A DNA stretch of 64,000 nt from Palaemon carinicauda (Eukaryota > Arthropoda > Malacostraca > Decapoda > Palaemonidae), in the NCBI RefSeq assembly GCF_036898095.1, contig NC_090757.1:63729081-63793080 (forward strand), read 5' to 3'. Below the pieces are notes generated by a model. It was not told the origin of the DNA. It did not search any database and saw only the letters and a list, made by a program, of their open reading frames with translations. The position numbers and the translations under genes are program-made. Below are positions 21,000-31,724 of this stretch, one piece after another (the stretch's first letter is position 1; each line of letters begins with the position of its first letter).

Positions 21000-22449
21000 C
21001 CACAAACCCTTCGTTAATATATGGGAGAAGCCACTGATCAGTGCCCCACCTAGACTACAATGTCTCTTCTTCAAACTGCAGGGGTATGACATGAGGGTCA
21101 AGTACAAGGAAGGACGAACCCTTGTACTCTCCGACGCCCTATCACGCCTTCCTAACCCACAAAATGACAAGGAAATCCCCTTGGATACACAAGTGGACAG
21201 ACTAGAACTAGATGACATCGATGTGATATCAGTCGCATTCATAAAATTTGGTCCCCAGATTTTGGAAGAGGTCCGCCATAGGTCTGACACCGACCCAGTG
21301 CTGCGCACTCTCAAGCATACTATCATCGAGGGTTGGCCTAACTCAGTAAAAGGCTGTCACCCCGATATCCGCCAGTTTTTCTCATACAGAGAAAGCCTTG
21401 CCGTGGAAGATGGAGTCATATTCAAAGGGCGACAAGTTATCATCCCCAAAGAGGTCAGAGGCCCGATACTGGACCAGCTCCACCGGTCCCACCAAGGGTT
21501 CACAAAACCACAAGCCCTGGCACGGGAGTGTGTCTTCTGTTCCAACATCGCAAAGGATATAGAGGACAAGGTCAGGGCATGTGACATATGCCAGAAGTAC
21601 CAGCCCCAGCAAAGTTCTAGTGAAACCACGCATCATGACATTCCCCCAATGCCCTGGTTTAAAGTCGCCTCGGACATCTTCCAAATTGGCCACAAGACAT
21701 ATCTGATCACAACTGATTATTTCACAAAATTCCCGATAGTCACCGAACTAAGAAACCTGTCATCTGAATGTGTGGCCAACCACCTCAAATTCCTGTGTTC
21801 GCTGTTCGGATGCCCCAAAACCCTGGTCTCAGACAACAGACCTCAATACATGGGAGCAGCCATGAGGGACTTCACAAAAACCTGGGGTATTGAGCACATC
21901 CCATCAAGCCCACATTACCCTCAGTCCAATGGCCTTGCAGAGCGCGCAGTCGGAACATGCAAGGCAATCATCAAAAAATGCCTTGAGACAGGCGGTGATA
22001 TGCAAACTGCATTACTCCACTTACAGGCCACCCCGATCGACAATAAGACAACCAGCCCCGCAGAGCTCATGTTTGGTCGCAATGTGATCACTGACCTACC
22101 AGGCCGATACGAACCACATCTCGCACACATCACAACCCGCAACCACCGCCAGGACCGCCTAGGACCAAATCGGACACAACGGCACTTCACAGATCTCCAC
22201 CCCGAACAACCAGTCCGAATATTCGACAAGGCCAGCCACACATGGGTGCCAGGCAGAGTGAGTCAGAAGAACCCAATCATACATTGTGGAAGCCCAAAAC
22301 GGAGTGTGCCTCAGGATGAACCGGTCCCACATCCGTCCAACACCGCTCGCGACAAACACAGAACCGTCCAACACCCGGCAGCAGGCTCCAACATTATCAG
22401 CACAGCCTCCACCTCGACCCGCCAATATATCACTGCCGCCACCTGGTGA
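20935..22449 (+). CDS. Gypsy-type RNase H end and integrase
   Basis: The frame continues from RNase H (VTDHKPF, then a DALSRLP end-motif at about 21133) into a full integrase, open to 22449. The zinc-binding HHCC region is LHRSHQG...CDIC. The catalytic residues are D at 21673, D at 21832 and E at 21940, a DD35E spacing. After the core (AERAVGTCKAI) comes a C-terminal domain with PVRIFDKASHTWVPG, the GPY/F-like end of chromovirus-type integrases. All key residues are present, so only upstream lesions disable the polyprotein. Confidence 0.9.
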   Translation, partial: LVHGVQRFHTYLYGRDFEAVTDHKPFVNIWEKPLISAPPRLQCLFFKLQGYDMRVKYKEGRTLVLSDALSRLPNPQNDKEIPLDTQVDRLELDDIDVISVAFIKFGPQILEEVRHRSDTDPVLRTLKHTIIEGWPNSVKGCHPDIRQFFSYRESLAVEDGVIFKGRQVIIPKEVRGPILDQLHRSHQGFTKPQALARECVFCSNIAKDIEDKVRACDICQKYQPQQSSSETTHHDIPPMPWFKVASDIFQIGHKTYLITTDYFTKFPIVTELRNLSSECVANHLKFLCSLFGCPKTLVSDNRPQYMGAAMRDFTKTWGIEHIPSSPHYPQSNGLAERAVGTCKAIIKKCLETGGDMQTALLHLQATPIDNKTTSPAELMFGRNVITDLPGRYEPHLAHITTRNHRQDRLGPNRTQRHFTDLHPEQPVRIFDKASHTWVPGRVSQKNPIIHCGSPKRSVPQDEPVPHPSNTARDKHRTVQHPAAGSNIISTASTSTRQYITAATW

Positions 22450-23106
22450 GACCGAAATAACCCACCAAAAACCCGCAACTAGTGATAACACTACAGATCC
22501 GACAGCGGTGTAAACCCCATCCAGATATATTGAAAGTAATGCGGTCACATACCATAAATTCCCATAAAGTGCTAAGTTAAATAATAATATACACCCCCCC
22601 TGGTTTCATGACCGAAAATTCTGAGAGGTCGTTACCAGAGCTTGAAACTCAACAAGAAAAGTTATTAGTCTCAGGACTGATAAGTGATTCAGAATAATGA
22701 ATTTTATTTGAAAAGTTACGAGTCTCGGACTGGAGAACAGGTTCCATTTCGAACACTGTCGTTATATATGTGTATCAGGTTTTCATTTTGTTTTAATATA
22801 TTTTGGTGTTGTTGTTCTTTGCATCAAAAAAAAAAAATAATAATAATGATGATAATTTGCCATTTATTTTCATATTTATGACTGCCCTGCTGTAACCAAC
22901 ACTATTCGGACCAAGGTCTGCAAAGCTAATAGCTATTATGTTTACATTACTATCCACAATCACCAATTGTGCTATGCATGTTTATTGTGAAGGGATGAAA
23001 ACAATGGAAAACGTTTGAATATGGAACTTTCATCGTTTATCTCTTTGTACTTATATGCCACATTAGTTATTATGTGTAATAAATTCTTTGTATGTGATAA
23101 GGGGGA

Positions 23107-23217
23107 TGTGGTATCATGTAGTCCCATGTAGCGTATGAATAAAGGATAGTCTCTACCTAGTACCCAAGCCATCAAGTCCTGTCTTTTAATCACTGCAACC
23201 TCTTGCATATTATATCA
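23107..23217 (+). repeat. 3' LTR of the gypsy-type element
   Basis: 111 bp matching the 5' LTR at 107 positions. It is preceded by a polypurine tract (ataaggggga, 23097-23106) and followed by the second GAGGT duplication. Confidence 0.95.
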
Positions 23218-23222
23218 GAGGT

Positions 23223-26200
23223 AAAAGGATCCACATCGTAAGATTATAATGTAAGTATATGTTCTCCCTAAGTAGGGAACTATTCCTCACTTATTCATCA
23301 CATGTTGATGCACGGTAAGTCAGTCTGTATCCGGCTCTTGTATGAGACGCACCTTCTCATATACTCCTCACCGAACACTGTATCTCATTGCTATCCTGCA
23401 GTTCGAAACATCCTACATGGTGCAGTGAGTTACATTATGCTTTTAAATGGGAATGTGCCGACCCAACAAAGACCTACAGCAGCTGCCAGAGATACGCTGG
23501 CCTGAAGAATCTCAACCAACCGGTCCTTCGAGATTCCACATGTGCACAGTTATAGCTGGCGCAACAGCAACGTCTAATCAAGGCCCTCCACACTGACCTT
23601 TTCACCGTTGCTTCATCTGGGATACTGGGTTCCCCAGTTAGGGTTCCAACATCCACAGCCCCGTAAAATGTAAAATGGAGATGTCAACAGCCACATTCTG
23701 ATCATGGTTAAGGTCAATGGAGTGTTGGCTTCAACTTTGCAAAGTGCCACTAACAAACGTGCAACACTTAAGATTTCACTGCACGCCAGCACTACAGTGT
23801 GCTCTTAACGCCAGGCACAGCGCAGAAGATTGGAGTGCCTTTTCGACTAAGGAGGCATTGGATGCCGTTCCAACCTTGTTCTCCGTGCAACAAACCAAGC
23901 AGTGCAATGGTTAGAGTTTTTCAATGTGGAACAGGGCCACAATGAGAGTGTCAGTGATTTCTTTGTGGGTTAATCTCAAAAGGCCACAGATTGTGGGTTT
24001 CAGTGTCCTAATTGTGATTTTAACCTGTCAGAATACATGTTATTAAGGGTGCTCATAGTAGGTCTAGGCCAGAATTTTAACAGAATATATTTTATAAAGG
24101 ATGCTCATAATAGGTCTAGGGGATCAAATGTTTTTAACACTTGATTCCCTAGACCTACTATTCCAATCATGTGGGTCTTTCACAAGTGTCAATAGCTTAT
24201 AGGCAATGTGTTGTGTATTTGAAGCATCCAGGCAGGACGCATGTAGAAGGCAATAAGGATGGCAACAACACACAGAAGTTGCCCCAGTTGATTTTGAAAG
24301 TGGTACCGGCGCCACCCCCAAGACGGCTACCATGCAATGGGGAAGAAACCAACCATCACCAAACCTCATTGTCACTAAACGTATGTGCAGAAACTGAGGA
24401 GGGAGTCACACCCCTGAGAAAAAATGCATATCTGGTGAGGTCTCTCACTTGCCATAACTGCCAGAAGACTGGCCATGTCAAGAATTATTGCAGAAGCAGG
24501 AAGATACCATCAGACTGCGAAACGGCCTTGGTAGTGACAGGGGCAATTGTTGCTACAACTCATTACCTTTCCCAGCCCACTGTCATAGTCAGAGAGGCGG
24601 AGAAGATGGGCCCAGGTTCATGAATGTAAGTGGCGTTGCCTCTACAGGGACACATGTATGCGTCACGGGCACGGAAATGTTATCATTCTTCACTATAGGC
24701 TAAGGCCTATGCTATTGCAACATCAGGCTGACTTGAGAAATGTCTCCAACTTAAGGTTGGAGTGCCTGGGAATAGCGACCTTCCGGATCTCCTTCGGAAA
24801 CCATACCAGTGTGCAAGAGGTGTAATTCATGAAATCTGTGAGGCCGTTGTATATCTCTCTCTCAGTGTGCAAGGACCTTGAACTTGTCCCAGATGACTTT
24901 CCGCATTATCTCCCTAGACCTATAACAGCGAGTGGGTCTACCGGTATGACACCACCCTCACGACCTTCAACGGTTCTGCTACCACCCATCGAAGAAAACG
25001 TTCTTCATTTAGAGCAGTGGTTATCCCAGCATTTCTCATCGACGACCTTCCATACGACTAGGGAGCCATTACCAGTGATGGTGGGAATGCCCCACCACAT
25101 TCATCTGATGCCAAACGTCCTGCTATATACTCGCCATACTCCCGCAGCAGTTCCCAAGCATTGGGAAGTCGAGGTGAAGGCCCAAATTGAAGAGGACATA
25201 TGGAAAGGCGTAATCCAAGAAGTCCCCCCAGGAGAGGCGACAGAGTGGATAGCGAATGGTCGTTGTAGCAGAGAAGTGGGCCATCCACTACACACAGTGG
25301 ACTATCAATGCCTAAATGGTTCCTATAGGAGGAAGACCCACCACACTCCAGCACCATTTGATATGGTATCTGGCATCCACCGGCACCCTTATAATACAGT
25401 AACCAATGCATATTGGGGATTCCATCAGGTGGAACTCGATGAGGAAATTCGCCCCCTAATGATGTTCATCATGTCCTGGGGTCGCTTCCAGTACCGTAAA
25501 ACCCCCATAAGCCACTATTCAGCATCACATGCCCATACAAGACAGTTTCATAATGCCATCAAGGATATATATACCGCGTAAGTACAAGTGAATAGATGAT
25601 ACCCTCCTCTATGTCAGCGGGGTTGAAGAAGCCTTCTGGCACACTGACTTTCTGACAACATGTGCAGCAAAGGGCATCATGCTCAAGCCAGAATTATTAA
25701 AATTTTACAGAAGGGAAGCAGAGTTTATTGGATTTCATTAAGGCTGGGAAGGCTATAAACTGACTGAGGAAAGCCTTGGCGCCATTCGGAAGTTTCCCAT
25801 GCCGCCCACACCCACCATCAAAGACATCAGGTCATGATTCAGTTTCATCAACAACTGATGCCGTCCCTCACGGCCGCACCCATCATGGAACCGTTTATGG
25901 ACCTACTGAAGAAGAAACAGATGGGTAAACGCATATTTTGGGACACATATCTGCAAGAGAAGTTCAAGAGTGCTTTGGACATCATCTGCAAGCTGGCTGG
26001 AAACAGACTCACCTGCTACGACAAGTCCTGTCCCACAGTTTCCCTCACTGATTGGAGCAGAGAAGGCATAGGATTCGTCATCCTCCAGTAGTATTGCTGC
26101 TGCATAGCCACTGATATACCATTCTGCTGTAAAAACGGTTGGAGAATTGTCATCTGCAGAAAAAGATACCTGTCCCCTGCCTAGGCCAGTTAGGCAGCAA

Positions 26201-27700
26201 TAGAGGGGGGAGGCCCTGGATGTCTTGTGATGCCTAAGGAAGGCTAGATTGCTACTCCTGGGATGCCCCAACCTTACCCTTATCATCGACCACCGCACCC
26301 TAATCTCCTGTGAGATAAAGCTTTGGCTGATATTGTTAACCCAAGAATGTTTAGGATGAAGGAGAAGACACTCTAGTATATATTTACTATTAGGTATCTA
26401 CCAGGTAAGATAAATTGTGCGGACAACTTTCTTTCTCGTTTCCCTGCCCTGCAAATCTCCCCTAAAGAATGAATGTTGAGTTGGAGGATGACATGGCAGC
26501 AGCCGTCGCTTTAATAGCTATCGAGACACTACATTTGGAGGAGCTCACAATGGAGGAGAAAACAGTCAGTTCAGTGGCAGCCAAGGACCGCGTATACCAG
26601 TTACTGATGGCAAAGGTATCTGCAGGGAATTGGCACCCACAGAAGTTGCCAGAGGTAGCCTGCCTTAAGCCCGTTTATGGTGTGAGAGAGGACCTATCAA
26701 CTTCAGGAAACCTAGTACTTTACACATTAAAGATGGGTATGTATGACTGGCAATCCCTCAGGAACTTAGTCGACAAATCACAGCAAATCTTATTGCAGGT
26801 CACCAACAAATTGACTCCATGCTCAGGAGGGCCTGACAGTCAGTCTACTGGCCTAGCATGGAGGGCAACCTTCAGATCCACAGGGATTCATGCATTTTTT
26901 GCAACACGCATGCAGCTTTATTACCAGAGGAGTCAATAGCCATCACACCACCCCCAGACTACATTTCTAATGTACGGCAGCTGATAAGTTCCAATTAGAA
27001 GGGCAGGTAAGCTGATAGGCTCATGGGATGGCTGGAAATAGCCCACTTCCCCAATATTGATAATTTACAAAGAGTAATATCCGTGCTAAGAGACTACTCC
27101 CAGAGGGGGTGGGTGGGGGTTGCCCCAGAGGAAGTGTACACAGACAGGGGCACAAACCTAGTTAGCTGAGAAATGTCTGCTATCTTCATTGGCACATTAC
27201 CTATAGTCAAATGGGAAAGCGGAAGCAGCAGTAAAAACTGCCAAAAGGATAATCAGGGTAAACACAGGGTAGGGCGCAGTCTAGATTGCGATAAGGCTTC
27301 TCTCGCCATACTGCAATATCAGACAGGATGGTCACCGCCCTCCGCTCTCACATCCTTACAAAGGGCCCTATCGCTTACTGGAGAGGACAAAGAAGGCATT
27401 TAAAATCATGGTCCCCAGAGCAGAAGAATGGCTGACCGTGGATAGATTAAAGCCTGCTCATACAGAAACAGACATCGACGTGCATGAGCAGCAAGGGCGG
27501 CGCCTATGAGTGCCTACCCAGAACAAGCAAATAGAAGACACAAGAAGCCTGACCAGACACAGTTCAAAGAAACTACAACCAGCAGTCGAAACCCCTGGTT
27601 CTCCCCACCAGGGCGGCATCCTACAACCATGTATTGAGGATAACGGCCCTCCGGTTCTAGTGTCCTGACGAAGGGGCCGCCTGCAACCCCCGTCTCGCTA
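23223..27700 (+). mobile_element. Second, heavily decayed gypsy-type LTR retrotransposon
   Basis: Order is preserved but degraded. A CCHC knuckle CHNCQKTGHVKNYC lies at 24454-24495. A retropepsin-like segment near 24630 reads ASTGTHVCVTG. RT fragments lie at 24829-25581 (HTVDYQCLNGSY, GFHQVELDEE). The RNase H region (25834-26430) ends with YLPGKINCADNFLSRFP. Integrase remnants (26800-27260) include a CxxC piece (CIFC) and SNGKAEAAVKTAKR. A possible primer-binding site, tggtgcagtgag, is at about 23419. I could not define LTRs: 27720-28095 may be a 3' LTR, but no clear partner is visible upstream. Confidence 0.7.
24829..25581 (+). pseudogene. Decayed gypsy reverse transcriptase fragment
   Basis: 250 open codons cover the inter-domain region and RT fingers: a pre-RT segment, LLYTRHTPAAVPKHWEVEVK, then the RT start HTVDYQCLNG and WGFHQVELDEE (motif A area). 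Motif B (normally FG.. ..) and the YADD box are lost in the following frames (about 25520-25640). A motif A aspartate is not convincing (TNAYWGFHQV in place of D...YWQ). Confidence 0.65.
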
Positions 27701-28098
27701 CGGAGATTAAATGCATGTTATGTTCACTCATTCATTTCCTTTCATACCATCATTAAAACTGTTCCCTTTTTAATGATTGTCTTGTAACACTCTTTTGAGT
27801 ATTGTACACTCTGTGTAAATACCCTGTAAATATTGTTTATGCATTTACGCACAGAATCATCTGCCCTTCATTTCTATGTATGACTCATTATTATATGTCA
27901 AGCATGGGCTTTCATATTAATCACAAAATCAATGTAAGAAAACACAAATGCCCCGCATTTCTCACCTGTTCGCGGTCGGTCAGTCACCCGTCCAACGAGT
28001 TACTAAAATTCTGTCTACACACTGCACAGGTCAATTTATTTGGTCCGTCTCAGAAATAAAGCATCACTCGATTATGGTCAGTCTCTCGCACCTCACTC
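27701..28098. other. Possible LTR-like or 3' flank of the second gypsy element
   Basis: No genes. The stretch has two AATAAA-like signals (near 28058 and in the preceding AT-rich part) and ends abruptly at the TA microsatellite. Its end resembles, weakly, the 23315-23365 sequence (ggt-cagtct...cgcacct), as would be expected of an old LTR pair. This is suggestive only. Confidence 0.3.
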
Positions 28099-28251
<153 letters not shown>

Positions 28252-28548
28252 TATATCTTTTAATTTACAGTTTATTTGTATTGTATATTGTGGTTTGCTA
28301 GGTTTGATGCTAGTTTTTCGTAGGAGCGAATATTTTTGTTTATGATATGTTATGTTTCATAAGTGAATTACTCTAGGTATAGTCTACATACTTCCAACTT
28401 TATGTTGATGTAACTTTTTTTTTTTATTTCTTTGGTTAAAATATGGTAGTGTTATATCTCTATGTGCATTATTTAGGAGTTCCATTTATCCAGATATTTT
28501 ACATATGTATGTTAAAAATTCGTAATCACCTAGCCTGTTGCTATTATC

Positions 28549-28683
28549 CATCCATATACCAAGGCACTTCCCCCAATTTTGGGGGGTAGCCGACATCAAC
28601 AAAGAAACAAAACAAAAAGGGGACTACTCTCTACGTTCCTCCAGCCTAACCAGGGACTCAGCCGAGTTCAGCTGGTACTGTTG
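28549..28683 (-). mobile_element. RTE-like LINE 3' end fragment
   Basis: It matches the 3' UTR of the element at 13445-16492: ataccaaggcac, the palindrome cttcccccaattttgggggg, tagccgacatcaacaaa, and gccgagttcagctggtactg. It contains an additional block (ctccagcctaaccaggg) not seen in the first copy. Only about 135 bp is present. Confidence 0.85.
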
Positions 28684-29499
28684 CTATTATGTTGTTGAAT
28701 ATATAAAAAAAATGGGCAGTCGTTTTACTTCTACACTTAATGGGTGGAAATTTTTCAGGTCTTATGGGCCATGGCTCCCTTTTTGTGAATTATCATAATG
28801 ATGAAGATTTTTCAAAGTCTTAGGAACATAGCATTCCTACAGACATTTTGTGTTGAGTTCTGCAAGTTTTACTACTATGAAATCTCTTTCGATTATCAAA
28901 TCAATTGTTAAGTCATCTTCTGCTGCTGTTGCCTCTTGTGTCTTTTAATGGTTTCTTTACTTCTCATACTGTTACCTTTGGTACTGATTCTGGCGTTTCA
29001 TTATTTTTATTACCAAAGTAATTTCTTATATAACTATTGCATTAAAAATCCTCAGCAATTTAGTTGTCACTCCATAATATTTCCATTTCCATCCTCTAAA
29101 GAAATCATCCATTGGCCCCCTGTTCTAAGTCTTCTTTTCGTCAATTTGATACTTCGTCCTCACTTTAGTGTTTCCCCAGTTTATGTCTGATTGTGTTTGC
29201 GAATATTTTGCATTTTAGTTAGTTTTTAGTTTGGGGTAGTTCTGCAAATTCTATTCCATCTCTTGGATTTTAACCTCTTTTTTTCAATCTTTTCTTTATT
29301 AGTTTTCTGACGTTCTCTGAGTTTTCTTTGTACCTATTTAAGAACCTTTGCCCCCATCTCTTGTGTTGATTCCATTACAAATGTTCTTATATTATAGTTA
29401 ATTTCTTCTATTACGTGTTTCCATTTCATCATGTAGCTCGGTGAGCTTATTTTGTGTTGTTAAACTAAACCAATAAGATTTTTCTCTTATTCTAGAAAT

Positions 29500-29531
<32 letters not shown>

Positions 29532-30452
29532 CTTATTGGTGAAGCATGTAATGTTATTATACTGGCAATAAGCTGGAGGAAGAATAATAAAAAGGAGTTT
29601 TGACAGAACGATATTGTATTGTTATATCTTTAGTGCCAATTGGCATAAAAAGTCAGTACAGTTTCATAATCACATATGCGACAGCAATAAAATAAAAGAG
29701 AGAATAAAAAATAAAAAATTACTACACACCTAGTTTAAAAAACGACAATGGTCTAATTGTCCCCCAAAATTATGATGGTCTAATACGTTGTTTACATCAT
29801 CATCATCTCCTACGCCTATTGATGCAAAGGGCATCTGTTAGATTTCACCAGTCGTCTTTATATTAAGCTTTTAATTCAATACAAGCGAAAGTTTATTTTT
29901 TTTCTTATAAAACACTTGACTTTGTTACCACAACGTTATCACCACAATCCCTAAAATTGGAGCCAAACATATGTTTTGTCATTGGCAACACTGCCGGCAT
30001 TGTTTTGGTCCAGGAATTTAGACCCTTTTGTGATATCCCAGGGACGACCCTTCACTCATCTTTCTACTTTATTTTATACATTTTTTATGTTGGAAAAGGT
30101 ATCGTTAGAGTTACAATAATGTATTTTTGGTTTCATTAGTTTATTTTACTGTTAATTATTGTATTAGATTTGGGAAAGGTAATCGAGGTGAGAGTAACTC
30201 ACCTTAGTGTAGTCTTACTCTTCCAGTTTGCCTTTACCTAAGACTCAAGTTGTAATTAGTCAGAAAATTTAGACACCTATTCAACGAATTTAGACTTACT
30301 GAGAATGAATTTAGACTTATCAAGAATGAATTTATACCTAATAAGAGTGAATTTACTTTCCTTAAATATAAGTTTAGGGAGCTTTCTAGTTAGGACAGAA
30401 CAGGTCAGTGTGGTAAATATTTACTATAGCACAATATTTCTAATGAAGAAAA
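28684..30452. other. AT-rich region, no gene recognised
   Basis: T-rich on the plus strand. The minus strand of 29040-29480 has a lysine/arginine-rich, broken reading (for example QEMGAKVLK) that could be a decayed LINE linker, not provable by eye. A (CA)n tract lies at 29501-29529. The stretch 29799-29885, beginning catcatcatctcctacgcc, resembles a repeat I associate with crustacean LINE 3' ends, with low certainty. Otherwise nothing is recognisable. Confidence 0.35.
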
Positions 30453-31080
30453 GGGGTGTTTGTATAATGGTGGCCACCTGTATGTATTATTATGTCTAAC
30501 TTAGAATACTGCAGTGTAAGGGGGGTCGAAAGGGGCCGTTAGCCCCCCCATTAGGTAAGTAGGTAAGGACACGGCTTGTAGGTTAGGTTAGGGGGGAAAG
30601 TTTAGGTTAGTTGATGTCTATTTTTAATGAATGCGTGAGGAACTGGCTGCTGGTATATAAAGACCTTGAAGAAATTGTGTTCCTGGGGTACTTAAGGGTA
30701 CCTTAAACTGTTATGATGCAAATATGGTTTCATTATAGAACAATGGAACTCTTATGATATCAGAGCTCTTTGCAAATGCACTATTTTGGGTAAATGTATG
30801 ATACTTTGATTACTTTCAAAATTGGAATTCACTATAAGAAATGTACGAGTGTTGGCTAGTTTGGTATTTTTCTTGGGGTGTATTTATGATAGCGGCCACC
30901 TGTATGTAGGATGTCGGCCGACTAAGAATACGGCAGTGTAAGGGGGGGTCGTAGGGGGACGTTAGCCCCCTTGTTAGGTAATTAGGTAAGAACACGGCTT
31001 GTAGGTTAGGTTAGGTTAGTTGGTGTCCATATTTTATGCTCGCTGGAGGAACTGGCCGCTGATATACAAAGGCTCGTTTT
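30453..31080. repeat. Two copies of dispersed repeat module R1
   Basis: Module copies at about 30453-30673 and 30875-31072 share in order ggccacctgtatg, a tgtaaggggg run, cgttagccccc, attaggta, acacggcttgtaggttagg and the gaggaactgg...gctg core. The second has three consecutive TTAGG units (31002-31017). The spacer between them has a block (ggaattcactataagaaatg at 30825) recurring at 42205. Non-coding. Confidence 0.75.
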
Positions 31081-31724
31081 TCTCTGTGTGTTTAATGGGG
31101 GCTGGGGTACAATAAGTTACGTATCGGCTGATTACATTGTGAAGTATGTTTTTCACTTCAAGTCCATTATTTACATCTGAGTGACTGAAAGGGACTTATC
31201 ACGCATGCTTGCTTCCGATCGGTTTTGGGGAGCTATCTGTGCATTTGAAATGATGTATCTGTTAGGTGATTTTTTTAAACCAATTACAGCTTACAAGTAC
31301 TAATTCATAAGCTCCTGGATGTTGCTCTACAACAGCCATTTTTTTTTCTCCACCCCCTTCATTTTCAACTTGACCATCATCACAAAGACGTCAATCTATT
31401 TCAAAATTTAGTGTAATTTCATTTATGTTGGTAATTGATTATGATGGAAATGCTCTCCATTCCATGTATGGTATTGTTATCATGTGAAATTAAAAAATAA
31501 TTGCGAGATAATGATGCACATTTTTTAAATGCTCATTGTGTTATCCCACAAAGGTTCGATTCTGACTTAATTTTTAGGGAAGACCACCACATTTTCTACT
31601 GCAAAGCTTTTGTAAAGATTGCCAAGAAAAAAAAAAGATGCATGTATCAATCATAAGGTAAGGAATTACAGTAATTGTGATTTACAATATCATAATGTTG
31701 GGATTTATTTGTGATTTACATTTC

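Larger units (their letters stand above)
17785..23217 (+). mobile_element. Complete Ty3/gypsy-type LTR retrotransposon
   Basis: Identical-length 111-bp LTRs (17785-17895 and 23107-23217) both run from TGTGGTATC to ATTATATCA and differ at four positions. A 5-bp target-site duplication GAGGT flanks it (17780-17784 and 23218-23222). The internal order is gag, zinc knuckles, protease, RT, RNase H, integrase. A purine-rich tract (taaggggga) precedes the 3' LTR. The coding region has several stops and frameshifts, so it is defective despite low LTR divergence. Confidence 0.95.

Noticed and set aside
31002..31017. Interstitial telomere
   Set aside because: Only three TTAGG units inside a dispersed repeat; not enough for a telomeric tract.
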